Assembly (NCBI GenBank): GCA_003162555.1
Contig: PMNQ01000148.1
Coordinates: 7,834-14,176, forward strand
Reading direction: 5' to 3'
From: Gammaproteobacteria bacterium
GTDB taxonomy: Bacteria; Pseudomonadota; Gammaproteobacteria; Steroidobacterales; Steroidobacteraceae
Length of the DNA: 6,343 nucleotides
Below, one piece after another: positions 1-6,343 of the stretch. Position numbers and translations under genes: made by a program. The notes under the pieces were generated by a model. The model was not told the DNA's origin, did not search any database, and worked only from the letters and a program-made list of their open reading frames with translations. The first letter of the stretch is position 1; each line of letters begins with the position of its first letter.

Positions 1-1
1 C

Positions 2-1111
2 CCGCCGAGCGCTGCACCGGTGTCGATCGAGCTCATCGAGCCGCTGTTCTACCGTGCTGGCGAAGCCTTCCTGGTCGGCCGTCTGATCGGCGACAGCGCA
101 GTGACGCCGCTGGTCATCGCATTCCGAAATGGTCCCGGCGGTGTACAGGTCGAATCCGTACTGTTGTCGCGCAACGAGATCAGCGCGCAGTTCGGCTACG
201 CCAATTCCTATTTTCACGTCGACCTGCCAGTGGTGGGCGCGGCGGTCACGCTGCTGCGTTCATTCATGCCGCGCAAGCCCGTGGACGAGCTGTACACGGT
301 GCTGGGACGGGCCAAGCAGGGCAAGACCGAACGCTATTTTGCGCTGCGCCGCCACCTGGACAGCTCGATCGACGCGTTCGTGCACGCGCCGGGCGAGCGC
401 GGCCTGGTGATGATCGTATTCACGCTGCCTTCGCATGACCTTGTGTTCAAGGTGATCCGCGACCGCTTCGGTGCGCCCAAGCACACCACGCGTGCGGAGG
501 TCATGGAGCGCTACCGCTTCGTGTTTCGTCACGATCGCGCCGGACGCATGGTCGACGCGCAGGAATTCCGGCGCCTGAGCCTGCCGCTGGCGCGCTTCAT
601 GCCGGCGCTGGCAACTGAGCTGCTCGGTGAAGCCAGCCAGAGTTGCCGCGTCGAGGGCGAGGAGCTGATCATCGAACACTGTTACATCGAGCGGCGGCTG
701 CAGCCGCTGAATCTGTACCTGCGCGTTGCGGAACCGGCCGCGGCCGAGGCGACCATCGTCGACTACGGCAATGCGCTGCGCGACCTGGCCAGCACCAACA
801 TATTCGCCGGCGACCTGTTGCTGAAAAATTTCGGCGTCACCCGCCACGGCCGCGTGATCTTCTACGACTACGACGAGGTCTCGCTGCTCGGTGAGTGCGA
901 ATTCCGCGAGCTGCCCGTTGCGCGGAGCGATGAAGAGGAAACCAGCGCCGAACCCTGGTTTTACGTGGGTCCACGCGATGTGTTCCCGGAGCAGTGGTTG
1001 CCGTTCCTGGCGATGCCGTCGGCGCTGCGCGAAGTGTTCCTGGCGCGCCACGGCGAGTTGCTGACGGCACCCTGGTGGCGCGCGCGCCAGGCAGAAGTCA
1101 GCCGGCCGTAG
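2..1111 (+). CDS. aceK: Isocitrate dehydrogenase kinase/phosphatase AceK, 5'-truncated by window edge
   Basis: AceK is a cytoplasmic bifunctional enzyme that phosphorylates and dephosphorylates isocitrate dehydrogenase, switching carbon between the TCA cycle and the glyoxylate shunt. The frame is open to the left edge (369 codons visible), so the GTG at 20-22 is internal; the E. coli protein is about 578 residues. Numbering from that GTG, the ATP-binding loop APGERGLVM is at 123-131, the ATP-contacting Lys is K144 in VFKVIRDRF, and GRMVDAQEF carries D179. The catalytic segment GDLLLKNFGVTRHGR (264-278) is followed by FYDYDE (281-286). From memory of E. coli AceK a constant offset of 192 places K336, D371, D457, N462, D475 and D477 on K144, D179, D265, N270, D283 and D285, so all key residues are kept. 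The C-terminus stops at WWRARQAEVSRP, about 20 residues short of the E. coli end. The regulatory domain N-terminus and any aceBA neighbours lie outside the window. Identity is near certain. Confidence 0.97.
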   Translation, partial: PPSAAPVSIELIEPLFYRAGEAFLVGRLIGDSAVTPLVIAFRNGPGGVQVESVLLSRNEISAQFGYANSYFHVDLPVVGAAVTLLRSFMPRKPVDELYTVLGRAKQGKTERYFALRRHLDSSIDAFVHAPGERGLVMIVFTLPSHDLVFKVIRDRFGAPKHTTRAEVMERYRFVFRHDRAGRMVDAQEFRRLSLPLARFMPALATELLGEASQSCRVEGEELIIEHCYIERRLQPLNLYLRVAEPAAAEATIVDYGNALRDLASTNIFAGDLLLKNFGVTRHGRVIFYDYDEVSLLGECEFRELPVARSDEEETSAEPWFYVGPRDVFPEQWLPFLAMPSALREVFLARHGELLTAPWWRARQAEVSRP

Positions 1112-1144
1112 ACGGCGCGGGAACGGCGTGAGAACGGCGCGCAG
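1112..1144. other. Convergent intergenic gap with three imperfect GACGGCG-type repeats
   Basis: This 33-base gap separates the stop of aceK (TAG, 1109-1111) from the stop of yajQ (TAG, read on the minus strand at 1147-1145). A short unit recurs three times at 10-11 base spacing: GACGGCG at 1111, GAACGGCG at 1121 and GAACGGCG at 1132. A weak 4-bp stem (GCCG 1105-1108, CGGC 1113-1116) overlaps the aceK stop. There is no stable hairpin followed by a T-run on either strand, so I do not call an intrinsic terminator. The repeats may be only local GC-rich drift. Confidence 0.5.
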
Positions 1145-1627
1145 CTAGTCGCGGAAATTCTCGAACTGCAGCGGCAGTTCGACGCTGCTCTTGCGCAGCA
1201 GCGCCATCGCCGCCTGCAGATCGTCGCGCTTCTTGCCGGTGACGCGCAGCTTGCCATCGTTGATCTGCGCCTCGACCTTGAGGCGGGCTTCCTTGAGGCT
1301 GGCCACCAGTTTCTTGGCTGTCGCCTGCTCGACCCCCTGCTTGATCGTGATAACGCGCCGCGCTTCCGCGAGGTTCACGTCCACCTTGCCCGGATCAAGG
1401 CAGCGTTGGTCGATGCCGCGCGCGCCCAGGCGCAGGCGCAGGATGTCGAGCAGCTGGCCGAGATGAAATTCACTCTGCGCGTGCAGCGTCACGGTGAAAC
1501 CCTGGAGTACGAAGCGCGCGCCGGTGCCACGCAGGTCGTAGCGCTTGTCCAGTTCGCGCGTGGCCTGATCCACCGCGTTGGTGAGCTCGTGGGAGTCAAC
1601 CTTCGAGACTGCATCAAAGGATGGCAT
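1145..1627 (-). CDS. yajQ: YajQ family nucleotide-binding protein (UPF0234)
   Basis: YajQ proteins are small cytoplasmic proteins with two ferredoxin-like folds. Homologues have been reported to bind nucleotides or tRNA, and in Xanthomonas and Pseudomonas relatives to bind cyclic di-GMP and affect virulence gene expression; which role holds here cannot be read from sequence. The 160-residue protein begins MPSFDAVSKVDSHEL, the family's characteristic N-terminus, and keeps NAVDQATRELDKRYD, QLLDILRLRL, IKQGVEQATAKKLV, a KVEAQI segment, RVTGKKRDDLQAAMALL and the C-terminal QFENFRD. E. coli YajQ is about 163 residues, so it is complete. I start at ATG 1627-1625 because family members begin MPSFD; a GTG three codons upstream (1636-1634) is in frame but less likely. 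It is last in the minus-strand run, 12 bases after the decarboxylase stop, and converges on aceK. Confidence 0.96.
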   Translation of the reverse strand: MPSFDAVSKVDSHELTNAVDQATRELDKRYDLRGTGARFVLQGFTVTLHAQSEFHLGQLLDILRLRLGARGIDQRCLDPGKVDVNLAEARRVITIKQGVEQATAKKLVASLKEARLKVEAQINDGKLRVTGKKRDDLQAAMALLRKSSVELPLQFENFRD

Positions 1628-1635
1628 GGGTCGCA

Positions 1636-1641
1636 CCGCTC
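1636..1641 (-). promoter_or_regulatory. Probable weak ribosome binding site for yajQ
   Basis: Read on the minus strand, GAGCGG lies 8 bases before the ATG at 1627-1625 and overlaps the TGA stop of the upstream decarboxylase (1642-1640). The spacing suits the ATG and rules against the GTG at 1636, which starts inside this motif. The match to the Shine-Dalgarno consensus is only partial; translational coupling to the upstream gene is an inference. Confidence 0.45.
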
Positions 1642-2800
1642 ACGAAACGCCACCGGAATCGCCGGGATGACGGTTGACGACCACGATGGTCGCCTTCGGG
1701 AAGAAGTTGAAGGTCGAGGCCGTGGCCCAGGTGTAGGCGCCCATCTGGCGGCCGACCACCAGGTCGCCGATATTCAGCTTCGGCAGCTGCAGCGCTTCGG
1801 CGATGACGTCGATGCCATCGCAGGTCGGGCCGGCCAGCACCGAGGGCAGCAAGGGTCCGTCGCGCATGACGCTCACCGGGTAGCGGGCGTGATCGTAGAG
1901 CTGTCCGCTGTAGGACCCATAGACGCCATCATCGAGGTAGTACCACCAGTGTCCCTCGCGCTGCGCACGCCCCATGACGGTGGAGACGCCGATGGCCGCC
2001 GGTCCGACGATGAAACGGCCCGGCTCGGCGATGACGCGCACGCGCTTCGGGAGCCGCGCCAACGCGCGGCGAATCGGCGCGCAGTAGCGCCTGATGCCGG
2101 CGGCACGCTCGCCATAGTCGATCGGAAAGCCGCCGCCGATATCGAGCGTGTCGCAGGCACCGAGCCGCTCGCGGCGTGCCGCGGCCAGCAGCGCCGCGCA
2201 GCACTCGATGGCCTCGACATGCTTGGCGGCGTCGATGGCCTGCGAGCCGACGTGAAAGGAAAAACCGCGCACTTCGATGCCGAGGCTTGCGGCGAGTCGC
2301 GCCAGCGACAGCGCCTGCTCCGGATCGCAGCCGAACTTGCGCGACAGGTCGCAGACCGCGCCGGGGCTGCGGAAGGACACGCGCAGCAGCAGTGAAGCGC
2401 GCCCGGCGTGCGCGCGGAACTTGCGCACCTCGTCCGGATTGTCGGCGACGAAGACCGTGACGCCGTGCTCCAGCGCATTGCGGATGTCGCGCTCGCGCTT
2501 GATCGGGTGAGTGTGAATGCAGCGTGCGCCCTCGGCACCGACGCTGACAGCCAGCTGCACTTCCCCGGTGGTGGCCAGGTCCAGCCAGCCGCCGGCTGCC
2601 AGCACCGTCTGCACCACGGCCGGATGCGGCAGCGGCTTGAGCGCGTAATGCAGATCGACGCCCGGGAGCGCGCGCGCCAGGCTGCGATATTGCTCACGCA
2701 CGCGCGCACAATCGACGATAAGCAGGGGCGAGCCGAATTCGGCCACCAGCCGGCGAATCTGCGCCGGCTCGAACGGATCGATGTATGACTTGCGCCTCAC
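1640..2800 (-). CDS. Ornithine decarboxylase-like PLP enzyme (group IV, alanine racemase fold)
   Basis: This is a fold-type III PLP decarboxylase, the family of eukaryotic ornithine decarboxylase and bacterial ODC, LDC and DAP decarboxylase. It most likely turns ornithine into putrescine in the cytoplasm, the first step of polyamine synthesis. Numbering from the upstream GTG at 2824 (subtract 8 for the chosen start), it has YALKPLPHP (60-68) with PLP lysine K63, LDLATTGEV, HPIK (106-109), SRKFG (161-165), FHVGSQ (190-195) with the PLP-stacking His191, DIGGGFP (228-234), EPGRF (267-271), YYLDDGVYGSYSG (295-307), GPTCDGID (332-339) with catalytic Cys335, and MGAYTWATASTFN (361-373). DDGVYGS and GPTCDG are ODC signatures, not DAP decarboxylase ones. 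The 386-residue length fits bacterial ODC. Start: the GTG at 2800-2798 is preceded by GAAAGG 6 bases away; the longer GTG at 2824 overlaps the upstream gene and lacks such a site. Dual ornithine/lysine activity is possible. No other polyamine gene is in the window. Confidence 0.9.
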   Translation of the reverse strand: MRRKSYIDPFEPAQIRRLVAEFGSPLLIVDCARVREQYRSLARALPGVDLHYALKPLPHPAVVQTVLAAGGWLDLATTGEVQLAVSVGAEGARCIHTHPIKRERDIRNALEHGVTVFVADNPDEVRKFRAHAGRASLLLRVSFRSPGAVCDLSRKFGCDPEQALSLARLAASLGIEVRGFSFHVGSQAIDAAKHVEAIECCAALLAAARRERLGACDTLDIGGGFPIDYGERAAGIRRYCAPIRRALARLPKRVRVIAEPGRFIVGPAAIGVSTVMGRAQREGHWWYYLDDGVYGSYSGQLYDHARYPVSVMRDGPLLPSVLAGPTCDGIDVIAEALQLPKLNIGDLVVGRQMGAYTWATASTFNFFPKATIVVVNRHPGDSGGVS

Positions 2801-2806
2801 GGCAGG

Positions 2807-2813
2807 CCTTTCA
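2807..2813 (-). promoter_or_regulatory. Ribosome binding site deciding the decarboxylase start
   Basis: On the minus strand TGAAAGG spans 2813-2807, followed by a 6-base spacer (CCTGCC) and GTG at 2800-2798. The TGA of this motif is the stop codon of the threonylcarbamoyladenylate synthase, so termination of one gene and initiation of the next are within 13 bases. This supports the GTG at 2800 over the one at 2824 and suggests translational coupling, which is inferred. Confidence 0.65.
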
Positions 2814-3812
2814 CGGCAGGTCACCGGGATCGGGGGCGGTGCCGGCGGCCGCGCGCGTCAGCCGGTCGCGCACTGCGTCCCAGGCTTCATCAGCCGGAAT
2901 TTCCTGCACCAGCAGGCAGGCAGCGCCGACCTTGTCGAGCGTGCGCAGGTGCGCATACAGATCGTGGGTATAACTGTCGAGGCGGGTACCGGCGTTGATC
3001 CAGGTTACGCTGCGAAAACTGCCGAGCGGCGGCCGCTGCGCCAGCACGCCGATGCGAACGCCGCCGTGCGATAGTTCCTGCGCGAGCCGCTCGAGCTGAC
3101 CCGCGCTCACCAGCCGCAGCGGCGTCACCGGCGCGTAGTGTGCCGCCGAGGAGCCCGGCACGCGCGGTGCTTCCGCGCCGGGGCCGCTGCTCACCTCGCC
3201 CACTTCGCGCCGCAACTGCGTCAGCGTGATGTGCCCGGGCCGCAGCAGCCGCACCTCGCCGTGCAGGCAGGCGACGATGGTCGACTCGAGTCCCACTTTG
3301 CATTCGCCGCCGTCGAGCAGCACGCGCACGCTGTCACCGAATTCCTCGCGCACGTGCTCGGCACGCGTCGGGCTGACGTGCCCGTAGCGGTTGGCGGACG
3401 GCGCGGCGATGCCGCCGCCGAAGGCCGTCAGCAACTGCAGCGCCATCGGATGTGAAGGGACGCGCAGCGCGACCGTATCCTGGCCGCCAGTGACGGCATC
3501 CAGCACTTTCGCCTCGCGCGGAAGCACCAGCGTCAGCGGGCCGGGCCAGAAGCGCTGCGCGAGTTTCGCCGCCGCATCCGGCACCCCGCGCGCCCAGCGA
3601 TGCAGAAAACGCGCGCTGTCGAGATGCACAATCAGCGGATGCCACGCGGGCCGCTCTTTCAGCGCAAAGATCTTCTGCAGCGCCGGCGCGTGCAGCGCGT
3701 TGGCGCCGAGTCCGTACACGGTCTCGGTCGGAAACGCCACGACGTCGCCGTCGCGCAGCGCTTGTACGGCGGTATTCAGCTCCGCTTGACTTGCCCTGAT
3801 CGCTTTGGCCAT
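2811..3812 (-). CDS. L-threonylcarbamoyladenylate synthase, long Sua5 type
   Basis: The enzyme condenses threonine, bicarbonate and ATP to threonylcarbamoyl-AMP, the precursor used by TsaBDE to make t6A37 on ANN-decoding tRNAs; cytoplasmic. The 333-residue protein has the YrdC/TsaC domain at about 8-200: FPTETVYGLGANAL (27-40), the KERPAWHPLIVH segment (52-63) with K52 and R54, FWPGPLTLVL (88-97), ALRVPSHP (115-122), APSANRYGHVSPT (137-149), ESTIV (176-180) and LLRPG (189-193). A linker PRVPGSSAAHYAP (216-228), resembling the mobile linker of archaeal Sua5, joins the Sua5 C-terminal domain (about 229-325), recognised by LYAHLRTLD (285-293) and AVRDRLTRAAAG (313-324). This separates it from the single-domain TsaC of about 190 residues in E. 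coli. The start is ATG 3812-3810; GGTGA at 3827-3823 is a weak ribosome binding site with a 10-base spacer. It lies 20 bases after the protease gene, and its stop overlaps the next gene's ribosome binding site. Confidence 0.95.
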   Translation of the reverse strand: MAKAIRASQAELNTAVQALRDGDVVAFPTETVYGLGANALHAPALQKIFALKERPAWHPLIVHLDSARFLHRWARGVPDAAAKLAQRFWPGPLTLVLPREAKVLDAVTGGQDTVALRVPSHPMALQLLTAFGGGIAAPSANRYGHVSPTRAEHVREEFGDSVRVLLDGGECKVGLESTIVACLHGEVRLLRPGHITLTQLRREVGEVSSGPGAEAPRVPGSSAAHYAPVTPLRLVSAGQLERLAQELSHGGVRIGVLAQRPPLGSFRSVTWINAGTRLDSYTHDLYAHLRTLDKVGAACLLVQEIPADEAWDAVRDRLTRAAAGTAPDPGDLP

Positions 3813-3832
3813 GAATCGATCGTCACCAGGAC

Positions 3833-6343
3833 CTATTCAAGAGGCGCCCGCTCCCACAAATCGCCGCGCCGGCGCAGTTCATAAGCCGGCCAGTAATGGC
3901 GGTCGAGTTTCAAGGTGATCATTTCCGGCGCGCCATTGATGGCCAGCGTCTTGATGCGCAACGACGTGCGATCGGCCCGCCCGGTGGCCAGCTTCAGAAA
4001 ACTGTCCAGATCGGGAGTCGGCTGGCCGTCCACCTCGACGATGCGCCGGCCTGGAATCAGGCCGGAGCGACTGGCCGGCGAACCGTAGGAGAAATATGCC
4101 ACGTACACGCCGCTCGGTTCGATGCCGCGCTGTGCGCTGATGGCCCGATGGCTGGCCTGGAGCGTCGCGCCCTCCCACAAAACCACGCGATCGATGTCGT
4201 TGCCGCTCAGTGCGGCGGTCTGCACGCTAAACAGGTGCTCGCCGTCGGTGCGCCAGATCGTCACCTGCACGGTCGCACGTGCCGCCACCGCGCGCTCGAC
4301 ATCGCGAAAACCGGTAACGATCTGGCCGTCCACGGCCAGCAGCAGATCGCCCGGTTGCAGCAGCTGCGCCGCGTTCGAACCGCCCACCAGCCGGGTGATG
4401 CTCAGCACCTGGCGCCGGCTCGGATCGCTGCGCTGGATGCGCGTCATCCAGGCCTCGCTCAGGCCCAGGCCATGTGCCGCGGCCAGTGTCTGGGTCACGA
4501 ACTCGGCTTCGAGCGAGTGCACGGGCGCCGCACGCCGCGCCAGGTCCAGCGTCTCCGCGATCAGGTCGGCATTCACGCCGCGATTTTGCTGCACCAGCTC
4601 GCGGCCGTTGTCGGAGGCGAAACTGGCCCACAGGCCGCGCACCCGGCCACCGCGATCGGCCAGCACACCAACCACTTCGTCCGGCGGATTGACCAGCGTC
4701 GCCACTTCGATGTTGCTGTCGCGGAACGCGACCGTGCGCGATAGTGGCAGCAGCAGCGGATCCACCTCGGCGATGGCCGTGCTGCGCGCCTTGAGTTCAC
4801 CGTTGCCGTCCAGACCTACGACATCGACGTTCTCACCGGCGGTGAGCGGCCGCAGATCCAGCGTTGCGGCCCGCACCGCCGCGCCGCGCACCAGCGCCGG
4901 GTCGTACTGCACCACCGCCAGGTTGTGCAATGGGTGGACGTAGACGACCTTGCCGGGAATTTCCACGGTGCCGGCAAAGGTGAGGCGCACGTCGCCCACT
5001 GAAACCGGCACCGTGTTGCGGTCGGTGATCACGAGGCCCCGCTGCGCGTCGACAACCAGTCCGGTGCCGTGATAGTTGCGCTCGTTCACGCCCGAGATCG
5101 GATACGGCATGTCGAAAGTAATGCCGACCAGCGAGGGCGCCAGCAGCCGCTCGGCCGACGACCCGCCCGCAACTGCCGGCGAAGCCATGCCGTCGCCCGG
5201 CGGATTCGGCGCGGCCGCAGGCACCGGAAGGTCAGTGCAGTCCCAGTAGCCGGTGGCATCATTCCGCACGCAGTGCCGCGCTGGAAACCAGCGCCGGTCC
5301 ATGTGCGCCGAACGCAGCTCGGCGTGATTGGGATCATCGAGCGTCAGGTAGCGGACCGCGAAGCGTGCACCGTCGCCCAGGCCGGCGATGCCGGCCTCGA
5401 AGTCAGCGAGCGTGGCGACCGGTCTCGAATTCAGTTCGGTAATGACGGCGCCGCGCGGCACGCCGGCGGCATCCAGGCTGTAGCCGGCGGAAGCCACGAA
5501 TACACCGCTGATCGGCAGATGAAAATGGCGCGCCTCCTGATACGAGAGCGTGTGCACGACGGCGTCGCCGAACTCGAGGTAACTGGCCGGCGTGATCGCG
5601 TGCAGGTCATCGACCTTGAGTTGCACGGTGAACGGCTGCCCGCCGCGCTCCAGCTCGAGCTGCACGCGGCCGCCGACCGAATCGTCGAGCACGGCCTCGA
5701 GTGGCTCGAAACCTGTAAGCGGTTGGCCGTTCACACGCACAAGTACGTCGCCTGGAGCGAGCACCTTGTCGCTCGCCGAGCCGGGCTGCACACGCTCGAC
5801 CACCAGCATGCCGGTGTTGGCCGGCTGCGCCGCGCGCGCGGCGGCTTCGGTTGCAGTGCGCAGCCCGAGGCGCCGCAGTTCGTCATACGGCCGGTAATGA
5901 AATTCCGTTTCGATCGTGCCGCGAGTGACCGGCTTGCCCTGCTGTATCAGCTGCAGCGCCCGCTGCACGCGTCCGAGCGGCAGGTAGAAACTCGTGGCTG
6001 AACCGGTCGATCCGCCCGCGTTCAGCGCCACCACGCGGCCCTGCACGTCGACCACCGGCGAACCGGAGGAACCTCCGGACGTGCTCGAAGCCGCCTGGAT
6101 ATAGAACGTGTTGAAATCATTGTAGCGGCCGATGCCGTAATCGGGCGCCTCCCGATCGAGGCGCGCAATCGTGCCCGAGAGTATCGACAACTGCTCGCCC
6201 GCATCGTTGCCGACCACGCGGATCTCGCGCCCGACCTGTGCCGCCTCGGGCGCCAGCGGCAGCGAGCGCGGCGTGATGAAGCGCAGCTTGGCCGGGTCGT
6301 AGCGATAGATGCCGAAGTCGTGCACCGGGTCGCGATACAGCGG
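3833..6343 (-). CDS. Nma111/Deg7-like double HtrA serine protease with four PDZ domains, 5'-truncated
   Basis: This is a large trypsin-like serine protease with a protease-PDZ-PDZ layout repeated twice. The frame is open to the right edge (836 residues visible), so the GTG at 6325 is internal. Numbering from that GTG, the first protease domain shows RDPVHDFG around the catalytic Asp (D3), GGSSGSPVVD (84-93) with nucleophile S87, and GRVVALNAGGS; the catalytic His lies beyond the edge. PDZ1 is about 165-240 (PGDVLVRVNGQPL 191-203) and PDZ2 about 255-330. DRRWFPARHCVRND (343-356) follows PDZ2, as in yeast Nma111. After a Pro/Ala/Gly-rich linker (366-392) comes a second protease-like domain (about 395-600) without a recognisable triad, then PDZ3 (about 610-705, PGDLLLAVDGQIV) and PDZ4 (about 712-805, GRRIVEVDGQPTPDLDSFL), ending with RHYWPAYELRRRGDLWE. 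Recalled yeast Nma111 (about 997 residues, catalytic Asp near 152) implies about 145 residues are missing here. Location (periplasm or cytoplasm) depends on the unseen N-terminus. It is first in the visible minus-strand run. Confidence 0.9.
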   Translation of the reverse strand, partial: PLYRDPVHDFGIYRYDPAKLRFITPRSLPLAPEAAQVGREIRVVGNDAGEQLSILSGTIARLDREAPDYGIGRYNDFNTFYIQAASSTSGGSSGSPVVDVQGRVVALNAGGSTGSATSFYLPLGRVQRALQLIQQGKPVTRGTIETEFHYRPYDELRRLGLRTATEAAARAAQPANTGMLVVERVQPGSASDKVLAPGDVLVRVNGQPLTGFEPLEAVLDDSVGGRVQLELERGGQPFTVQLKVDDLHAITPASYLEFGDAVVHTLSYQEARHFHLPISGVFVASAGYSLDAAGVPRGAVITELNSRPVATLADFEAGIAGLGDGARFAVRYLTLDDPNHAELRSAHMDRRWFPARHCVRNDATGYWDCTDLPVPAAAPNPPGDGMASPAVAGGSSAERLLAPSLVGITFDMPYPISGVNERNYHGTGLVVDAQRGLVITDRNTVPVSVGDVRLTFAGTVEIPGKVVYVHPLHNLAVVQYDPALVRGAAVRAATLDLRPLTAGENVDVVGLDGNGELKARSTAIAEVDPLLLPLSRTVAFRDSNIEVATLVNPPDEVVGVLADRGGRVRGLWASFASDNGRELVQQNRGVNADLIAETLDLARRAAPVHSLEAEFVTQTLAAAHGLGLSEAWMTRIQRSDPSRRQVLSITRLVGGSNAAQLLQPGDLLLAVDGQIVTGFRDVERAVAARATVQVTIWRTDGEHLFSVQTAALSGNDIDRVVLWEGATLQASHRAISAQRGIEPSGVYVAYFSYGSPASRSGLIPGRRIVEVDGQPTPDLDSFLKLATGRADRTSLRIKTLAINGAPEMITLKLDRHYWPAYELRRRGDLWERAPLE

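Noticed and set aside
20..22. GTG as the start of the aceK gene
   Set aside because: The frame is open to the left edge and the AceK N-terminal regulatory region is missing, so this codon is internal.
260..1051. Minus-strand open frame of 263 codons antisense to aceK
   Set aside because: aceK motifs occupy the plus strand across the same range, and the antisense product is Gln/Arg/Ala-rich with no recognisable fold.
1077..1088. Perfect 12-base palindrome GGCGCGCGCGCC
   Set aside because: It lies inside aceK encoding the conserved Trp-Arg-Ala-Arg stretch and is explained by GC-rich codons; nothing suggests a binding site or terminator.
1105..1116. Possible terminator hairpin GCCG-TAGA-CGGC after aceK
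   Set aside because: The stem is only 4 bp and is not followed by a run of T.
1406..2395. Long plus-strand open frame of 329 codons antisense to yajQ and the decarboxylase
   Set aside because: It spans two well-supported minus-strand genes, its translation shows no family motif, and long antisense frames are expected in GC-rich coding DNA.
2801..2824. GTG at 2824 as the decarboxylase start
   Set aside because: It overlaps the upstream gene by 14 bases without a good ribosome binding site, whereas the GTG at 2800 has GAAAGG at ideal spacing.
3896..4744. Plus-strand open frame of 282 codons antisense to the protease C-terminal half
   Set aside because: Mirror of the PDZ3/PDZ4 and second protease-like region; no independent motif or ribosome binding site seen.
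5069..6001. Plus-strand open frame of 310 codons antisense to the protease
   Set aside because: The opposite strand carries recognisable protease and PDZ motifs over the whole range; the plus-strand translation is Arg/Ala/His-rich without domains.
6323..6325. GTG as the start of the protease gene
   Set aside because: The codons before it encode PLYRDP, which continues the family motif RDPVHDFG; starting here would also exclude the catalytic His.

Overview
The window looks like chromosomal DNA from a high-GC proteobacterium, most plausibly a gammaproteobacterium. It is GC-rich throughout (about two thirds by eye), densely packed with genes, and has GC-rich third codon positions. AceK, YajQ, a long Sua5-type TsaC and a fold-type III ornithine decarboxylase together fit that placement. 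The genus cannot be fixed from the sequence. I see no mobile element, RNA gene, CRISPR array or prophage signal. Coding sequence fills all but about 75 bases, so there is no gene-free stretch of notable length.

Layout. Bases 2-1111 (+) hold the C-terminal two thirds of isocitrate dehydrogenase kinase/phosphatase (aceK), cut by the left edge. A 33-base gap follows, in which aceK converges with a run of four minus-strand genes. In transcription order (right to left) these are: a large double HtrA-like protease of the Nma111/Deg7 type, cut by the right edge (6343-3833); a Sua5-type L-threonylcarbamoyladenylate synthase (3812-2811); a PLP-dependent ornithine decarboxylase-like enzyme (start judged to be 2800, end 1640); and YajQ (1627-1145). 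Gaps between the four are about 20, 10 and 12 bases, so they are probably co-transcribed.

How they work together. The four genes do not form one pathway. They cover envelope or protein quality control (inferred), tRNA t6A modification, polyamine synthesis, and a nucleotide- or RNA-binding protein. The cluster looks like a housekeeping/translation-support operon rather than an accessory system. AceK is a separate unit that controls flux between the TCA cycle and the glyoxylate shunt.

The most notable item is the protease. It has the architecture best known from yeast Nma111: an active-looking trypsin-like domain, two PDZ domains, a degenerate second protease domain that appears to have lost all three catalytic residues, and two more PDZ domains. 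I see no convincing evidence of an entirely undescribed system.
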